Of a DNA stretch of 64,000 nucleotides, positions 10,816 to 21,395 are shown one piece after another. Source of the DNA: Desmodesmus armatus (lineage: Eukaryota > Chlorophyta > Chlorophyceae > Sphaeropleales > Scenedesmaceae); contig VIIQ02000087.1 in NCBI GenBank assembly GCA_007449985.2, positions 1 to 64,000 on the forward strand, in the 5' to 3' direction. A model generated the notes under the pieces. It was not told the origin of the DNA, searched no databases, and was given only the letters and a program-made list of their open reading frames with translations. Both the position numbers and the translations under genes were made by a program. Position 1 is the stretch's first letter, and every line of letters starts with the position of its first letter.

Positions 10816-11015
10816 TGCAGCAGTAAATGTGCTGGGTCGTGGTTGCTATGGTTGAAGTATCTAAAGCTTGTTGTCGCTTGTGCAAGCAGCAGTAGGTTGT
10901 GGTTGCCGTGGTTGAAGTGCAGAAAGCCTGTTGTGGCTCCAAGTCGGCAGCAGTTGTTGTGCTGGTTGTGGTTGACGTACAGCAAGCCTGCTATCGCTCC
11001 TGCAGGCCTGGACTG
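10816..11015 (+). repeat. Minisatellite of about 60-68 bp, three units
   Basis: Units begin near 10836, 10896 and 10963 with G.TTGTGGTTG(C/A).(A/C)TGGTTGAAGT-like sequence, each followed by an AAGC(C)T(T)GTTGT(C/G)GCTC block and a CAGCAG. The units are imperfect, so this is an aged minisatellite. It is non-coding. Confidence 0.7.
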
Positions 11016-12344
11016 ACAAGCAATACTGGTTGAAGAGTAGGCAGTGTGGCTGGTGGAGGTGAAGTGCCTTTCTACTTCATTCCCTGCACCAAGGCTTCCG
11101 TGTGCTGCACTGGGGTGCAGGAAGGCTCTGTTCTCATGTACCGTGCAGGCCGACTCGCTTGGTCCAGATTGCTGTGCGTTGCCTGATTTTGATGTGTTGT
11201 GCATGCTGGGTCCCCTGGTCTACATGGAGGTTGCTGCTGGGGCTCCCTTGCTAATGCAGGATGCATGGTGTGAGGGTCAACAGGCAGGTGCTGTGGGCTG
11301 TCGCAGCACACTCATCTACCATGGTGCTGTGGTTGTGCATGTGCTAGGCATATCAGGCGTGGTTGTTGTTTAGCAGCTGGTTGTCGTTGCATCATTGGAG
11401 CATTTGGGTATCACGTTTTGTTGTTTGTGAGGTCCCCTTTTCTACTGGTTTGGCAACCCTGCTTGTGTTGGCGCCAATGCGGCAACTCAGTAGCGGTTGT
11501 GAGTGCCTAGCTTGCAGCTGTCCCATGTCGGAGCTGGCTTGTATGTGTCACAGGCCAACAGTATGACAATGCAACTCTTGGGTAACAGTTTCAGGTTTGG
11601 CTTGAATGTTGTCCCAGTCAGTCTGCTGCTTTTTCATTTGAGCAGAAGCATGCAGTGCACTCGGCCTGGCACTCAGGCGCCGACATAGTTTTAGCCAGGT
11701 GTTATGCCTTCAGGTTCACAAACTCTTGTGTTAAAGCAGCAACTGCGCCTTCACCCAACAGGCAATCAGCACATGTAAGCCAAGTCAAATCTCACTCTGA
11801 AGGTACGTCTGACTCGCCAACATGTGCATGCCTGCTTGTTCACTACAAAAGAAGGCGCTCTATCAAGCAAGATAAAGATGACTGTACTGCAGCAATGTAC
11901 TGCAGCAATGCTGCGCCTAACGTGACATGCACAAAGGCGTTGTACAAACAAGTGCAACTGAGCAGAATAACGCCCCAAGCGCGCAGCCACCACCCACAGA
12001 GGCATGAAGCAGGCACTGGGCCACACATAGGCATTGCGCTTGTGCCATGCGGCACAGGTGCCCTCAATCTTCATCCCCACAGTTTGTCAAACATGCAGCG
12101 TCGACCTGCAACGAGGTCGCTTGTCCGACAATATTGATGCCACGCTCCCTACTGGAGCGTCTCAATGCAAGAGTGCTGTTGCGCGTCTGAGCAACCCTGC
12201 CCAGCCTGCATGGAAATGTTGGGTTTGGCAACTCAACGAACTGGGTTTGTACAATGCAGGGGCACCAACAACTATGCTGGCAGCCTTGCAAGCCTTGTAA
12301 GCCTAGGCTGTTGTAAGAAGCACCACGACAATCTGACATACGCC

Positions 12345-12535
12345 ACACCATGCGGCGATGCATTGCCGGGCAGCAATGCACTGCCTGCAGCAATGTACCA
12401 GGGTGCAGCAATGCACTGCCTGCACCATTGCCGCATTGCCTGCAGCATTGCCCTGCCCTGCAGCAATCTACCGCCAGTATTGCCCTGCCCTGCAGCAATG
12501 TACCACCATGAAGCAAAGGGCTCTGCCCTGCAGTC
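12345..12535. repeat. CTGCAGCAATG tandem repeat in the LYR 3' flank
   Basis: Blocks related to CTGCAGCAATGTACC or GCACTGCCTGCA recur at irregular 20-45 bp spacing. They sit immediately downstream of the minus-strand LYR stop codon and so are probably part of that gene's 3' UTR. Confidence 0.65.
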
Positions 12536-12538
12536 ACT

Positions 12539-13177
12539 CTACTGCATAGGCGGCACCTGTGGCTTGCTGCTCTCCTCATCTATGATCCGGCCCCTCTGCC
12601 TCAAAAAGCCCTGGACTGCGCGCTGCACAGCATCCCTGCCTGTCACTATCATGCGGTTGACAAGCTCTGGGTCGGGTTCATGCCTGGCCACCTCAAACTC
12701 CTGCCTAGCGCTGGCACGTATGACGTCCTTCCAGATCCTGCCGTGCTCGTCCTTCCATACAAACAGGTTTGAGTAGCGCAGGACCTCTCTGTAGAGGGAG
12801 AGTGCCTCACGCCGGGTGGTGAGCAGCCTGAACCGAGACTGCTGGCGCAGCTGCTCCCGTTCTGCCTTGGTGGGGTGGTAGATGTTGGCTTCTAGAAGGT
12901 CCGCAACCTGTTCAGGATCTGCCCCGATGCGTCCATCGATGTTGTCATCAGAGCTGTAAGCCCTGTGCTGCTGCATGTGGTGCTGCTTGTGGTGCTGATG
13001 CCGCTGGCAGTGGTGGGTCCAGAGTGCTGGACTGCATGCTGCCCGTAGAACTTCCTGAGCTGCTAGCTGGACTGCATGGCACTGGGGATAGCAGGCCTCA
13101 AGCAGTGACTGCAGTAGCACCGGGTGCGGGAGCAGCATGTGTGTTGCTGGTGAGTGGGTGGGACAACGTGCGGTCAA
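12539..13177 (-). CDS. LYR-motif (Complex1_LYR) mitochondrial protein
   Basis: A single uninterrupted frame of 212 aa from the first Met, or 199 aa from the Met at 13138. LYR proteins are small mitochondrial helical proteins that bind acyl carrier protein and assist Fe-S or respiratory-complex assembly. The LYR tripeptide lies at residues 128-130 in EALSLYREVLR, followed by the conserved pattern W..VIR.SAR.EFE.AR...DPE and MIVTGRDAV. The N-terminal half is rich in Leu, Ala, His and Arg and ends in HRAYSS near residue 71, which resembles a mitochondrial processing site. The His-rich stretch at residues 55-71 is unusual. The closest named LYRM subgroup cannot be decided here. The gene is divergent from the plus-strand gene that starts about 260 bp away, so the two may share a promoter. 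Confidence 0.85.
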   Translation of the reverse strand: MTARCPTHSPATHMLLPHPVLLQSLLEACYPQCHAVQLAAQEVLRAACSPALWTHHCQRHQHHKQHHMQQHRAYSSDDNIDGRIGADPEQVADLLEANIYHPTKAEREQLRQQSRFRLLTTRREALSLYREVLRYSNLFVWKDEHGRIWKDVIRASARQEFEVARHEPDPELVNRMIVTGRDAVQRAVQGFLRQRGRIIDEESSKPQVPPMQ

Positions 13178-13435
13178 CAGGGTGCGTAGTGCTGGAACGA
13201 AATTGAATAGCTGAGCCTATTGCACCTTTTGCAGATACTTGTGCAACCGGTTGCATGACATAAACCTCAACTTGATCCACAGATCTATCTGGAATGCCAG
13301 GAACGTAAGCAGGTGGCCGTGGGAGTCGCATAATGCATGCATTCAGTTCGTATTCAACTGAAACCCGTCCTGCGTCGCTACGACACTTGCGGACAGTTTT
13401 GCCTTGTCAGCAGCAGCTGCAGCAGTAACTCTAGA
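13178..13435. promoter_or_regulatory. Candidate bidirectional promoter
   Basis: About 160-260 bp separate the start codons of the divergent LYR and organelle-protein genes, depending on the start chosen. Both products look organelle-targeted. No specific factor site was recognised. Confidence 0.35.
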
Positions 13436-14910
13436 ATGTTGGCCGCTCGAGCTCTCGGCCCATGCAGCAGGCTGAGCCGCCTGCAAACTCCATCTTGCGT
13501 GCATCTGGCTCCTACACGCCTGTTAGTGACCACCCGAGCAACCCATGACAAGGACAGCAAGTCATGGGGAGAAATTCTCGCAGAGGCTGGAGGGGTGGTC
13601 AAGTGAGTGTGAGTGCGCGCGTTTGAGCAACAGTCGTGTCGTACTCAACCACAAATGATTAATGACGGCAAGGATGACTGTAATTGCAGAGATGTAGCCT
13701 CCAAAATCAAGGACACAGCCACCACAGCCATTGAGAGCCTCACCACATCCAAGCAGCAGACACCTGTCCGGAGGCAAGACCAGCGAGCTGCACCGTTGTA
13801 CAAGCCTGAAGGTAGGAGGCAGTATCATCCTGACACCCTCCCATACAAGTGCAGCTGGTGGGCTACGCATGGCTCGCATCGACATGCCCGATACAGCCTC
13901 GACACACACTGTACAAGACAGCACCCCAAAGCTGACTGTTGATCCCCAAGTGCCTGCAGACGGTCACTTACACTGCGTCACATCCAAGTGCCTCGCTGCT
14001 GCTTGGATTTGCAGAATAATGTTCTCTATGCCCTCTGTTTTGCAAATGCAGAAGATGACCGACAGCTCCCACAGTTCCCCACACCTGGGGGCCTCTTCGG
14101 TGGACTCATGGGCGGCTTAGTCAACCAGGCAGTCAAAGGCCTGGCCAAGGAGATGCAGAAAACAGCAGCACAGACCCGCAGCGTATCAGAAACAGCAGCC
14201 CTGCGGATTCAGCAAAGCCAGCGCATACAGCAGCGGTTGGGCCGTGTAACTGTCGGCCCTGCGATGAGTCAATCAATGTCATCGTCCAGCATCAATGGCA
14301 GGGTCAGTAAGACCATTAGCCTGGTGATGCCAGTGTATGGTGCGGGGGGTATGCCTGTTGCACAGGCGCAGGTGACGCAGGTGGAGGGCGCTGGGCAGGT
14401 GGACAGCTGCCGGATAGCGGTGAGTACAGATATGGTGTCAGGACAGGGTTTCTTTGGCGGGATGGGAGGTTGTTACAAGTGGATGCTTTGCTGGCCAGTG
14501 GATAGTAGGGTGCTAGCATCAAAGTTTGAACTAGAGGTTTGGTGAGCGATGTGGGTCCTAGGCCTGAGTATATAGCATATATGCGCACCAGATTTGCACA
14601 TGGGCGTGATTTGCCAGGGGGGGGGGGGGCTGCAGCAGGACGATGACGTAGCTGTTGTCGGTTGTGCAACACAGCACACATGCTGCAGACGCTGCTGTCA
14701 CTCTGCCAGTCATCACATGTTCAGCAGTGCTGCAGCTTGCAGCGTGCACTGTGTCACGACTGCATGAGTGCTTACTCCGCTTGGGGCAGAAAATGCTGGG
14801 CAGGACCAGCCACGCCTCTTTGCCTCTGTGCCGTGGTGTCTGGTTGCAACTTGCTGCCAAACTGTGGCATTGCTGCTGCTGCTGCTGCTGCGCTGCTGCT
14901 CCTGCTCCTG

Positions 14911-14944
<34 letters not shown>

Positions 14945-15080
14945 GCTTGTGGTGTTGCAGGTGCGCATGCCTGAGGGTGACACACTTGTCCTTGATGACA
15001 GTGAGCCACTAAGCAGTGACAAATCTGGAGGGCAGCAGTACGGCGAGGTGGTTGATGCAGAGTTCAGGGACCTCAAGTGA
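13436..15080 (+). CDS. Organelle-targeted protein of unknown function
   Basis: Four exons, 13436-13602, 13690-13811, 14052-14419 and 14961-15080, join in phases 2, 1 and 0 to give 258 aa. An alternative in-frame ATG lies 33 codons upstream at 13337. The N-terminus (MLAARALGPCSRLSRLQT... LLVTTRATHD) is Arg/Ser/Ala-rich with no acidic residue for over 35 residues, as in plastid or mitochondrial transit peptides. After a Lys/Thr-rich spacer comes a Gly-rich amphipathic block (GGLFGGLMGGLVNQAVKGL), a helix rich in Gln and Ala, and a strand-rich module with SQSMSSSSINGRVSKTISL, then VRMPEGDTLVLDD and a C-terminal GEVVDAEFRDL. The spacing suggests a small alpha/beta domain. I do not recognise the family with certainty; a Tim21/Coa1-like fold is one possibility that profile search could test. 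Confidence 0.75.
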
Positions 15081-16707
15081 TATGTACTGCAGTGGCCATT
15101 TTTGTACTTGTACTGTGTGAGTGTCATTTCTGTTGTATTGTGGTGAGTTTCGACATCTGTGCATATGTGGCACAATATTGATTATGCAGGGGGGTTGTTG
15201 TAGGAGAGTTTGTGAGTTTTCCCATGCTCAAAGCGTGCCAGTTGCCTGCTGGTGAAAGTAACCTTGTGGGTTTGGGTGTTTGCGCTCTGGGAAGTGAAAC
15301 TGCAGCTGGGGACCTGCTATGGCGTGCTGCGTGGCTCGGAGTTGCAGTGTGGACCAGGTTTTTACCAAGCCCTGTGTTGCAAATTTCAGCCTCCGCAGCA
15401 GCATCCTCAGCAGTGCAGGATGGTGTGCCTTGACTATTTCTGGACCAGAGAGTTGTCAGGGGCTTAGTCTGTTGTCTGCTCCCAAGGGAACTTAGGGAAC
15501 TTTGCCTGCGTGTTCCCAGCGCGTAACTGGGCCTGGGCAAAGCACGGAGCTAAGGTTGCACCCCAACAAGAAGCAGTGAACAAGAGTTGCACACAGCTTG
15601 CTTGGCTTGACATAGCCCAACCCCTCCGGCACATTGCTTGAGCTTGCTTGTACACACTGCTTGAGAGCTCAGATGCCAGAGTTGGCTCATGCTCCATTGC
15701 ATGATACCTTGTAGGTTGCTGCCTTGTCAATTGCTGTGGCTTTGCACGTGATGGGTGCTCATAGTGTTTTCTGGGGTTCTTGCAATGTAGCATGGTGGTG
15801 TCACATCAATTGCACGCAGCAAAACGAAGCTGCGGAGGCCGCTCACTCATTGAAGAAGCAGGTGTACGGTGCGAGCGTTTCGCTCGAGGGCTGTGCTTCT
15901 GACAGGCTGGCGCTCCCAAGCACAAGCAGAAGCACAAGCAGCACAGGCAGGCTGGCACTCTGCTGCCTCATCGTTTCCTGTTCACGAAGCAAGTCAACGG
16001 CACCCACACTGGCGCCAGGAGGGATTCAGGAGGGCTGCTGTCAGCAGTGACACCACCTGGCCCAGGCCAGCTGAAAGTTGTAAGTGAGCGTTCCGATCAC
16101 CGTTGGCTGGCCAAAGGAGCGTTAAGTAGGCATGTTCAACTCACTCTCGGCTTGACCAGGCTTGATGGCCCTGTTTCTGGCTAAATGGCACAAACCCACA
16201 AAATGAAGTGCGACGAGGAGACGCATACAGCCTCTGAAAACTTTTTAAATGTGTGAAACTCAAGTTTACGGGGCGTTTGGGCTCTAATGTGTGTTCGTTC
16301 TTCCCTCACTTTTCCTGCACCTGCCAGGCTGGGTTGACCGGCGCCCTCACGAAATGCAGCCATCGCACGTCCACACAGGTGCATTGCAACAGTAAAAGAC
16401 AACCATCAGGAACCGAAGAAGTGCCGTCTGGCGTGGTCTGTTGTCCTAGGAAGACAACGAGGAGGTTGGTGTCATCTGCTGTGCGTGTAGCTGGGCTGTA
16501 TATCTGATCACGTTATGTGCGAGCCAGCTTATGTGTGGAGCATGTGCCTGATCGCGGTGCACGAGCAGCAGCCCGGGGTGGGGCAGAACAGCAACAAGGT
16601 CACTGCAGGAAGGCGGGAGCTCCGGTGTGGGCCCACAGCTCAGCCCAGGTTTCTTCATCACCCTTGTGTATGCGTCATTTGTAGTCATTTGCGATATGTA
16701 GGTTGTT
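15081..16707. other. Intergenic region
   Basis: About 1.6 kb in which no splice-consistent coding exon was recognised. It contains the 3' end of the preceding gene and the promoter of the FAD oxidase gene. Confidence 0.4.
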
Positions 16708-16809
16708 ATGAGAGCAGCAGGAGTTGTGAGCTGGGCACCTCTCGTGCTGGTGCTGCTGCTGGCCACGGTGTCAACCCTGGCCAGCCAGGTGACGGCACAA
16801 CAGCAGTCC

Positions 16810-16868
<59 letters not shown>

Positions 16869-19800
16869 CATCCGCACTCCCTTCTCGTGCTTCTACAACG
16901 AGTGCCCAGCAGCGTCCAGCACACTCGCCGGCAAGGCGCAGCTTGAGTCGTGCTTGAAAGCAGGTACGCACAAAGCGTCTCCATGCAGCTCACTGCTTAC
17001 CCCTCTGTTGAAGCCTGCGCACGCTGTTGGGAGCCCTTGCCGCCTGCACTGCCACACATGACATCAGTTCGACTGCGCTGCATGTCTGCCTGTCTAGTGT
17101 GCTGGCTTCCGGCTGTGTCCTGACCCCGCCAACTTGCTGGCTTGCTTGTGTGCAGCTTTCCCAAGTGATGCCGCCACCAAGGTCATACTGCCCAGATCCC
17201 CTCACTACAAGCAGGCGTCCATGTGGGTCCAACGCGCGGCCAGCAAGCAGCGGACAGCTGCTAGTAGGGGGTTACATTTGCGTGCCTTGTTCAGGCAAGA
17301 AAAGGGCAGTGAGCAGCAGCAGGCAGCAGTGTGATTGATTGCCTGCCTGCCTGCCTGTCTGTCTGTCTGCAGAATGGTGGCCCCCAACTTCCCGCGCACC
17401 CCGGCTGCTGTGGTGTACGCCCACAGCACCCCTGATGTGGCGGCAGCAGTCAAGTGCGCGTACAGCAACGGCGTGCGGGTGAGTGAGTGAGTGAGTGAGT
17501 GAGTGAGTGAGTGAGTGTTGCAGGCAACTTGCAGTGCAGCGAAGCTGGCCTGGCTTGCCGAAATGGCAGCAACAAACCTGAGTCATTCTGCCTCATTTGA
17601 TATGTCAAACGGCTCCCCTCCTACTGTACAGATCAGCGCTGCTGGTGGTCGCCACAGCTATGGCGGCTGGAGTGTTGTCGACAACTACCTTGTGGTCGAC
17701 ATGAGCAACATGACAGAGGTGCGCGGCAAGCAGCAGCACCCTGCGCACAGCACACAGCACAGCACGCAGCACAGCACACACAGCACAGCACACGGTCCAA
17801 ATTATTCTGAATGAGTGACCTGCTGCCTGCGGCCTATCCCAGCAGCCCCGACGTTTGGAGAGCGACACAGCAGCCTGACGGTGGTCGCAAAACGGATGAC
17901 ATCAGAGCGCCAAGCCTGCAGCTCTCAGCCACGTCAGGGCTAGCCAGCAAGCCTGGCAGGAAGGTGTGGGGTGTGGCCTTCCAACACTAGAGCCCAAACC
18001 TATCGTCTTACCACTTGGCTACACCCCAACGGCTTCTCTGGCACTGGCGTAGCCAGACTGGGCTATGGGCAAGTGCAATTGCCCAAGCCTGCAGGTCAGC
18101 CTGCAGTCTGCTGACCCTTGTTGGTGTGGCTGTGTTTCTGTGCCTGCCAGGCCCGTGTGACTGGCCGCCAGGGGGATGTGCTGACTGTACATGTCGGTCC
18201 TGGCAACACCAACTCGCTGCTCATTTCACAGCTGCACAAGGCCGGGTATCCGACAGCAGGCACAATCATTGGACAGTGCCCGTCAGTTGGCGTGTCAGGT
18301 GAGGGGCGCACGCCGCAACCCTACACCCAGCTTCGGAATTTCACATCCTTGGATGGTTGATGCCTTGGCTGGATGCCCTCCCTGTGTCTCCACACCTGCT
18401 GAAGGGTATGTGCTCACTGCTGATCGAGGTATGCACCCCCGTGACAATGCACTGCTGCTGCCTGCAGGGTACATCTTGGGTGGTGGTCAGGGTGACCTGT
18501 CACGCATGTTTGGACTGGCCTGTGACCAACTGGTGAGGCCTGGCTAGGCCAGTTGCCTCCATCATGTCTCATCTGGCTGTCTTCAAGAAGGTTTCACCAC
18601 TCTACAGCCGCTGTCAGGCTCGAGTGTCAGGCTAGCAGGCAGCGTCAAAGCCACCAGGCCACAGCATAACACCATCGCTGCTGCTGCCACTGCTGCAGGT
18701 TGGTCTGGAGATGGTTGACTACAAGGGCAATGTTGTGGCCGCCAACTCCACACACAACAGCGACCTGCTGTGGGCGTCCTGTGGTGGTGGGGGCGGCCTG
18801 GGTGTGGTCACACGCTGGACGGTCAAAGCTCATGCCCTGGGCACAGAACCATTTTCACGCATTACAGTGAGTGGACTGGCACTTGCAGCCAGCAGGCAGG
18901 CGCAGCACGGTGCACCTGTGCCGCACAGCTCATGCATGTTTGTAAGGCTGCGTCGGTCCACTGCACATGGCCAGCAGTCTGAGGCCTGCAGCTTAGGGGC
19001 AAGACGGTTGGACAGGGAGTGAGGCGCAACAGCTGCTGGCCTGCATGCTGGGCCCACATCCATTCAAGTGCTTCTCAAGTGTGCTGCCGTGTCACATGGT
19101 GACGCACACGTGTTCCTGTTTGTGTGTGTCATCGTCGACAGATCGCTTACAGCAAGAAGAGTGCCATCCCCGCAATGCTCAGGGTGCAAGACTTCATCAT
19201 GGACCCCAAAGTGAGTCCCTTGCAGTTAGTGACAGATCTGTGCTTAGATGAGTCAAACTCTGCCCCACACACCCCAAGCTGGTGCTGCAGGAACACACCG
19301 TGTGTGGCAGTGCCGTGCACAAACGGCTGCACTGACGTCTCTTCCTGTTTTTTTGGGTTTTACCAGGGGGGGGGGGCGTAATCCCACTGGCTGGCCACAC
19401 ACAGCGCAATCAGGCGAACCCAACTGGCAGGGGCCCGAGGCAAACCCTCACCAAGGAGATCGCCTAACACCTCTATACTGTGTTGCTTCCCCACTGCTGT
19501 ACGCAGACTGACCTGCGCTTCTCTGGTGGTGGTGGGACGCTGAGTGGACAGAATGTGAGTACTGACGCACACACTCAAGCAGTACACCAATGCTTTCATA
19601 GCATGTTGCTGTCACACCCACCCTGACTGTGCTGATGCGCTGCCATAGCTGCCGCCACACGCGCTCATTCTCGCCTGCTGCCGGTTAGCAGTGGTGCACC
19701 TGCCCTTGACGTGTGCACAGCAGCTGAGCCAGTCTACAGTCCTGATCTGCAAACGTTCACCTGACATGTCCTACTTGTGTTGGTGCCGCTGCTGCCCCAT

Positions 19801-21360
19801 GCGCTCGAGGCTGCAGCTTTACTTTGCAGGGCCCCTGAGCACAGCCATACGCCTGCTGAAGGAGGGAGGCCTGCTCAACCCCGACTGGCTGGAACAGGCG
19901 CTTCCATCCATTGCGATCCAGAGCAGAGCCCACCTCAATCAGTCGCACCTCACGCTGAACGTATCCAGCGTCCCCGGCATGCCGCCTTATGGCGTGATCA
20001 GCTTCACATTCGCAAACTATTATGAAGCCATCATGAATTCTGAGTGTGAGTGGTTTGCGCAGAAGACGCCGTCCGCGACTCTCGGGATGTACGTGAAGGA
20101 GGCGATCAAGTACGGCTTTGGGCCGGACAAGTCTTGCCTCGACATCCCAGTGATCAACCGCTTCAAGGCCATCGCGCTGCAGCCAGGGTCGATCATCACC
20201 TCGGGACGCAGCTACATGTGGAGGGGCTACGCCTTTATTCAAGCATGCCGACAGCTGCCGCCGCTCAGTGGTGCTGCCTGGGAGGCGCTGCAGGCTGTCA
20301 CAGAGGACCCGCGTTGCGCTGGAAAGGGGTAAGTGGTCGGGCCGGGGAGTGCACTGCATTGCACATCTGCAGCTAACGTGTCGGCGGCTGCTGTCACCAC
20401 AAGGGAAAGGCGGGTTCAGGGGTGTGAACCTCAAGTTGTGCTCGGTTGCACACGTGTACGCCTACTGAAGGGGGGGGGGTCGGTCACCAACGGGGGTACC
20501 CTTTTGGGGGGGGGGGATGTTGGGGCAGACATGGGGGGGGGGGGGGGTGGAAGGAGAGGGGGACAGCTTGGGGCAGAGGGGGGCCTGGGGTGCTGCCCAG
20601 AATGTTGTGGGCCGGCTGATGGACATTCCATGCCTCACTGATTGTCACCTGCGCTGTGTGCACCTGCCATCTCAACAGGACTGGAGACGTCCCCGAGCTG
20701 TCCCGGCAACTGAAAGCCGATGCCGACACGTTCAACTACTGCTACGCCTTGAAGCACCTCGTGAACAAGCCAGGATGGTGTGTGTCTCAAGTGTTCAACA
20801 TGCGCGCCTGTTATCTGCATCTTGCCAGGTTGTTGGAAGCAGCAAGTCGAATGTGTATATTAGGCATGTAGACCCCAAGGGCTCAGTCAGAACGAGGTGT
20901 AGTCAAGCTTACTGTGTCTGTTGCTGCGTTTGATTTTGATTCCTGCCCCAAGGAACCACCTGCTGGGCGGCGCTGTTGCCAAGGTGCCCCAGAGTGCGAC
21001 CGCCTACCCCTGGCGCAACACGATTTCCCCGATGTGCTTCGACGCCGGCTTCCCTCAAGACGCCCTTGAGGCCGACGGGTCCCTGAAAACCTCCTACCAG
21101 TTTGACCTGCCAGGGACACGCAGCCCTGTGCTGTCGCTGCCAGCCCTGGCCAAGGGCATAGAGGCAGTTCAGGCAGCATACCTCAAGTGAGTACCCTGCC
21201 CCACAAAACAAGTGAAGAGATTATAGGCAGACAACCAGGTTGTTAGCCAGGAAACCCGCAGATTGTCAACCCAGATTATCAACCAGATGGAACCAGGCTC
21301 AGCAGGTGGCCATAGGGTTTAGCGCATAGTTGCTCGCCTGGCGTTGTGTGCGCGTGACAT

Positions 21361-21395
<35 letters not shown>

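Larger units (their letters stand above)
10541..12538. other. Intergenic region with minisatellites
   Basis: About 2 kb without a recognised exon. It holds the Tic22 3' end, a 60-68 bp tandem repeat at 10816-11015 and a tandem repeat at 12345-12535 next to the LYR gene terminus. Confidence 0.45.

Noticed and set aside
12165..12776. A 203-codon plus-strand frame with many Cys
   Set aside because: It is antisense to the LYR gene and to the CTGCAGCAATG repeat in its 3' flank.
16706..16993. Poly-Cys or poly-Ala frames opposite the Ser run
   Set aside because: These are alternative readings of the AGC microsatellite; the poly-Ser frame continues into a validated signal peptide and oxidase.
19757..20434. 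A 225-codon minus-strand frame
   Set aside because: It is antisense to the large FAD oxidase exon, whose plus-strand frame is clearly conserved; GC-rich third positions create such shadows.
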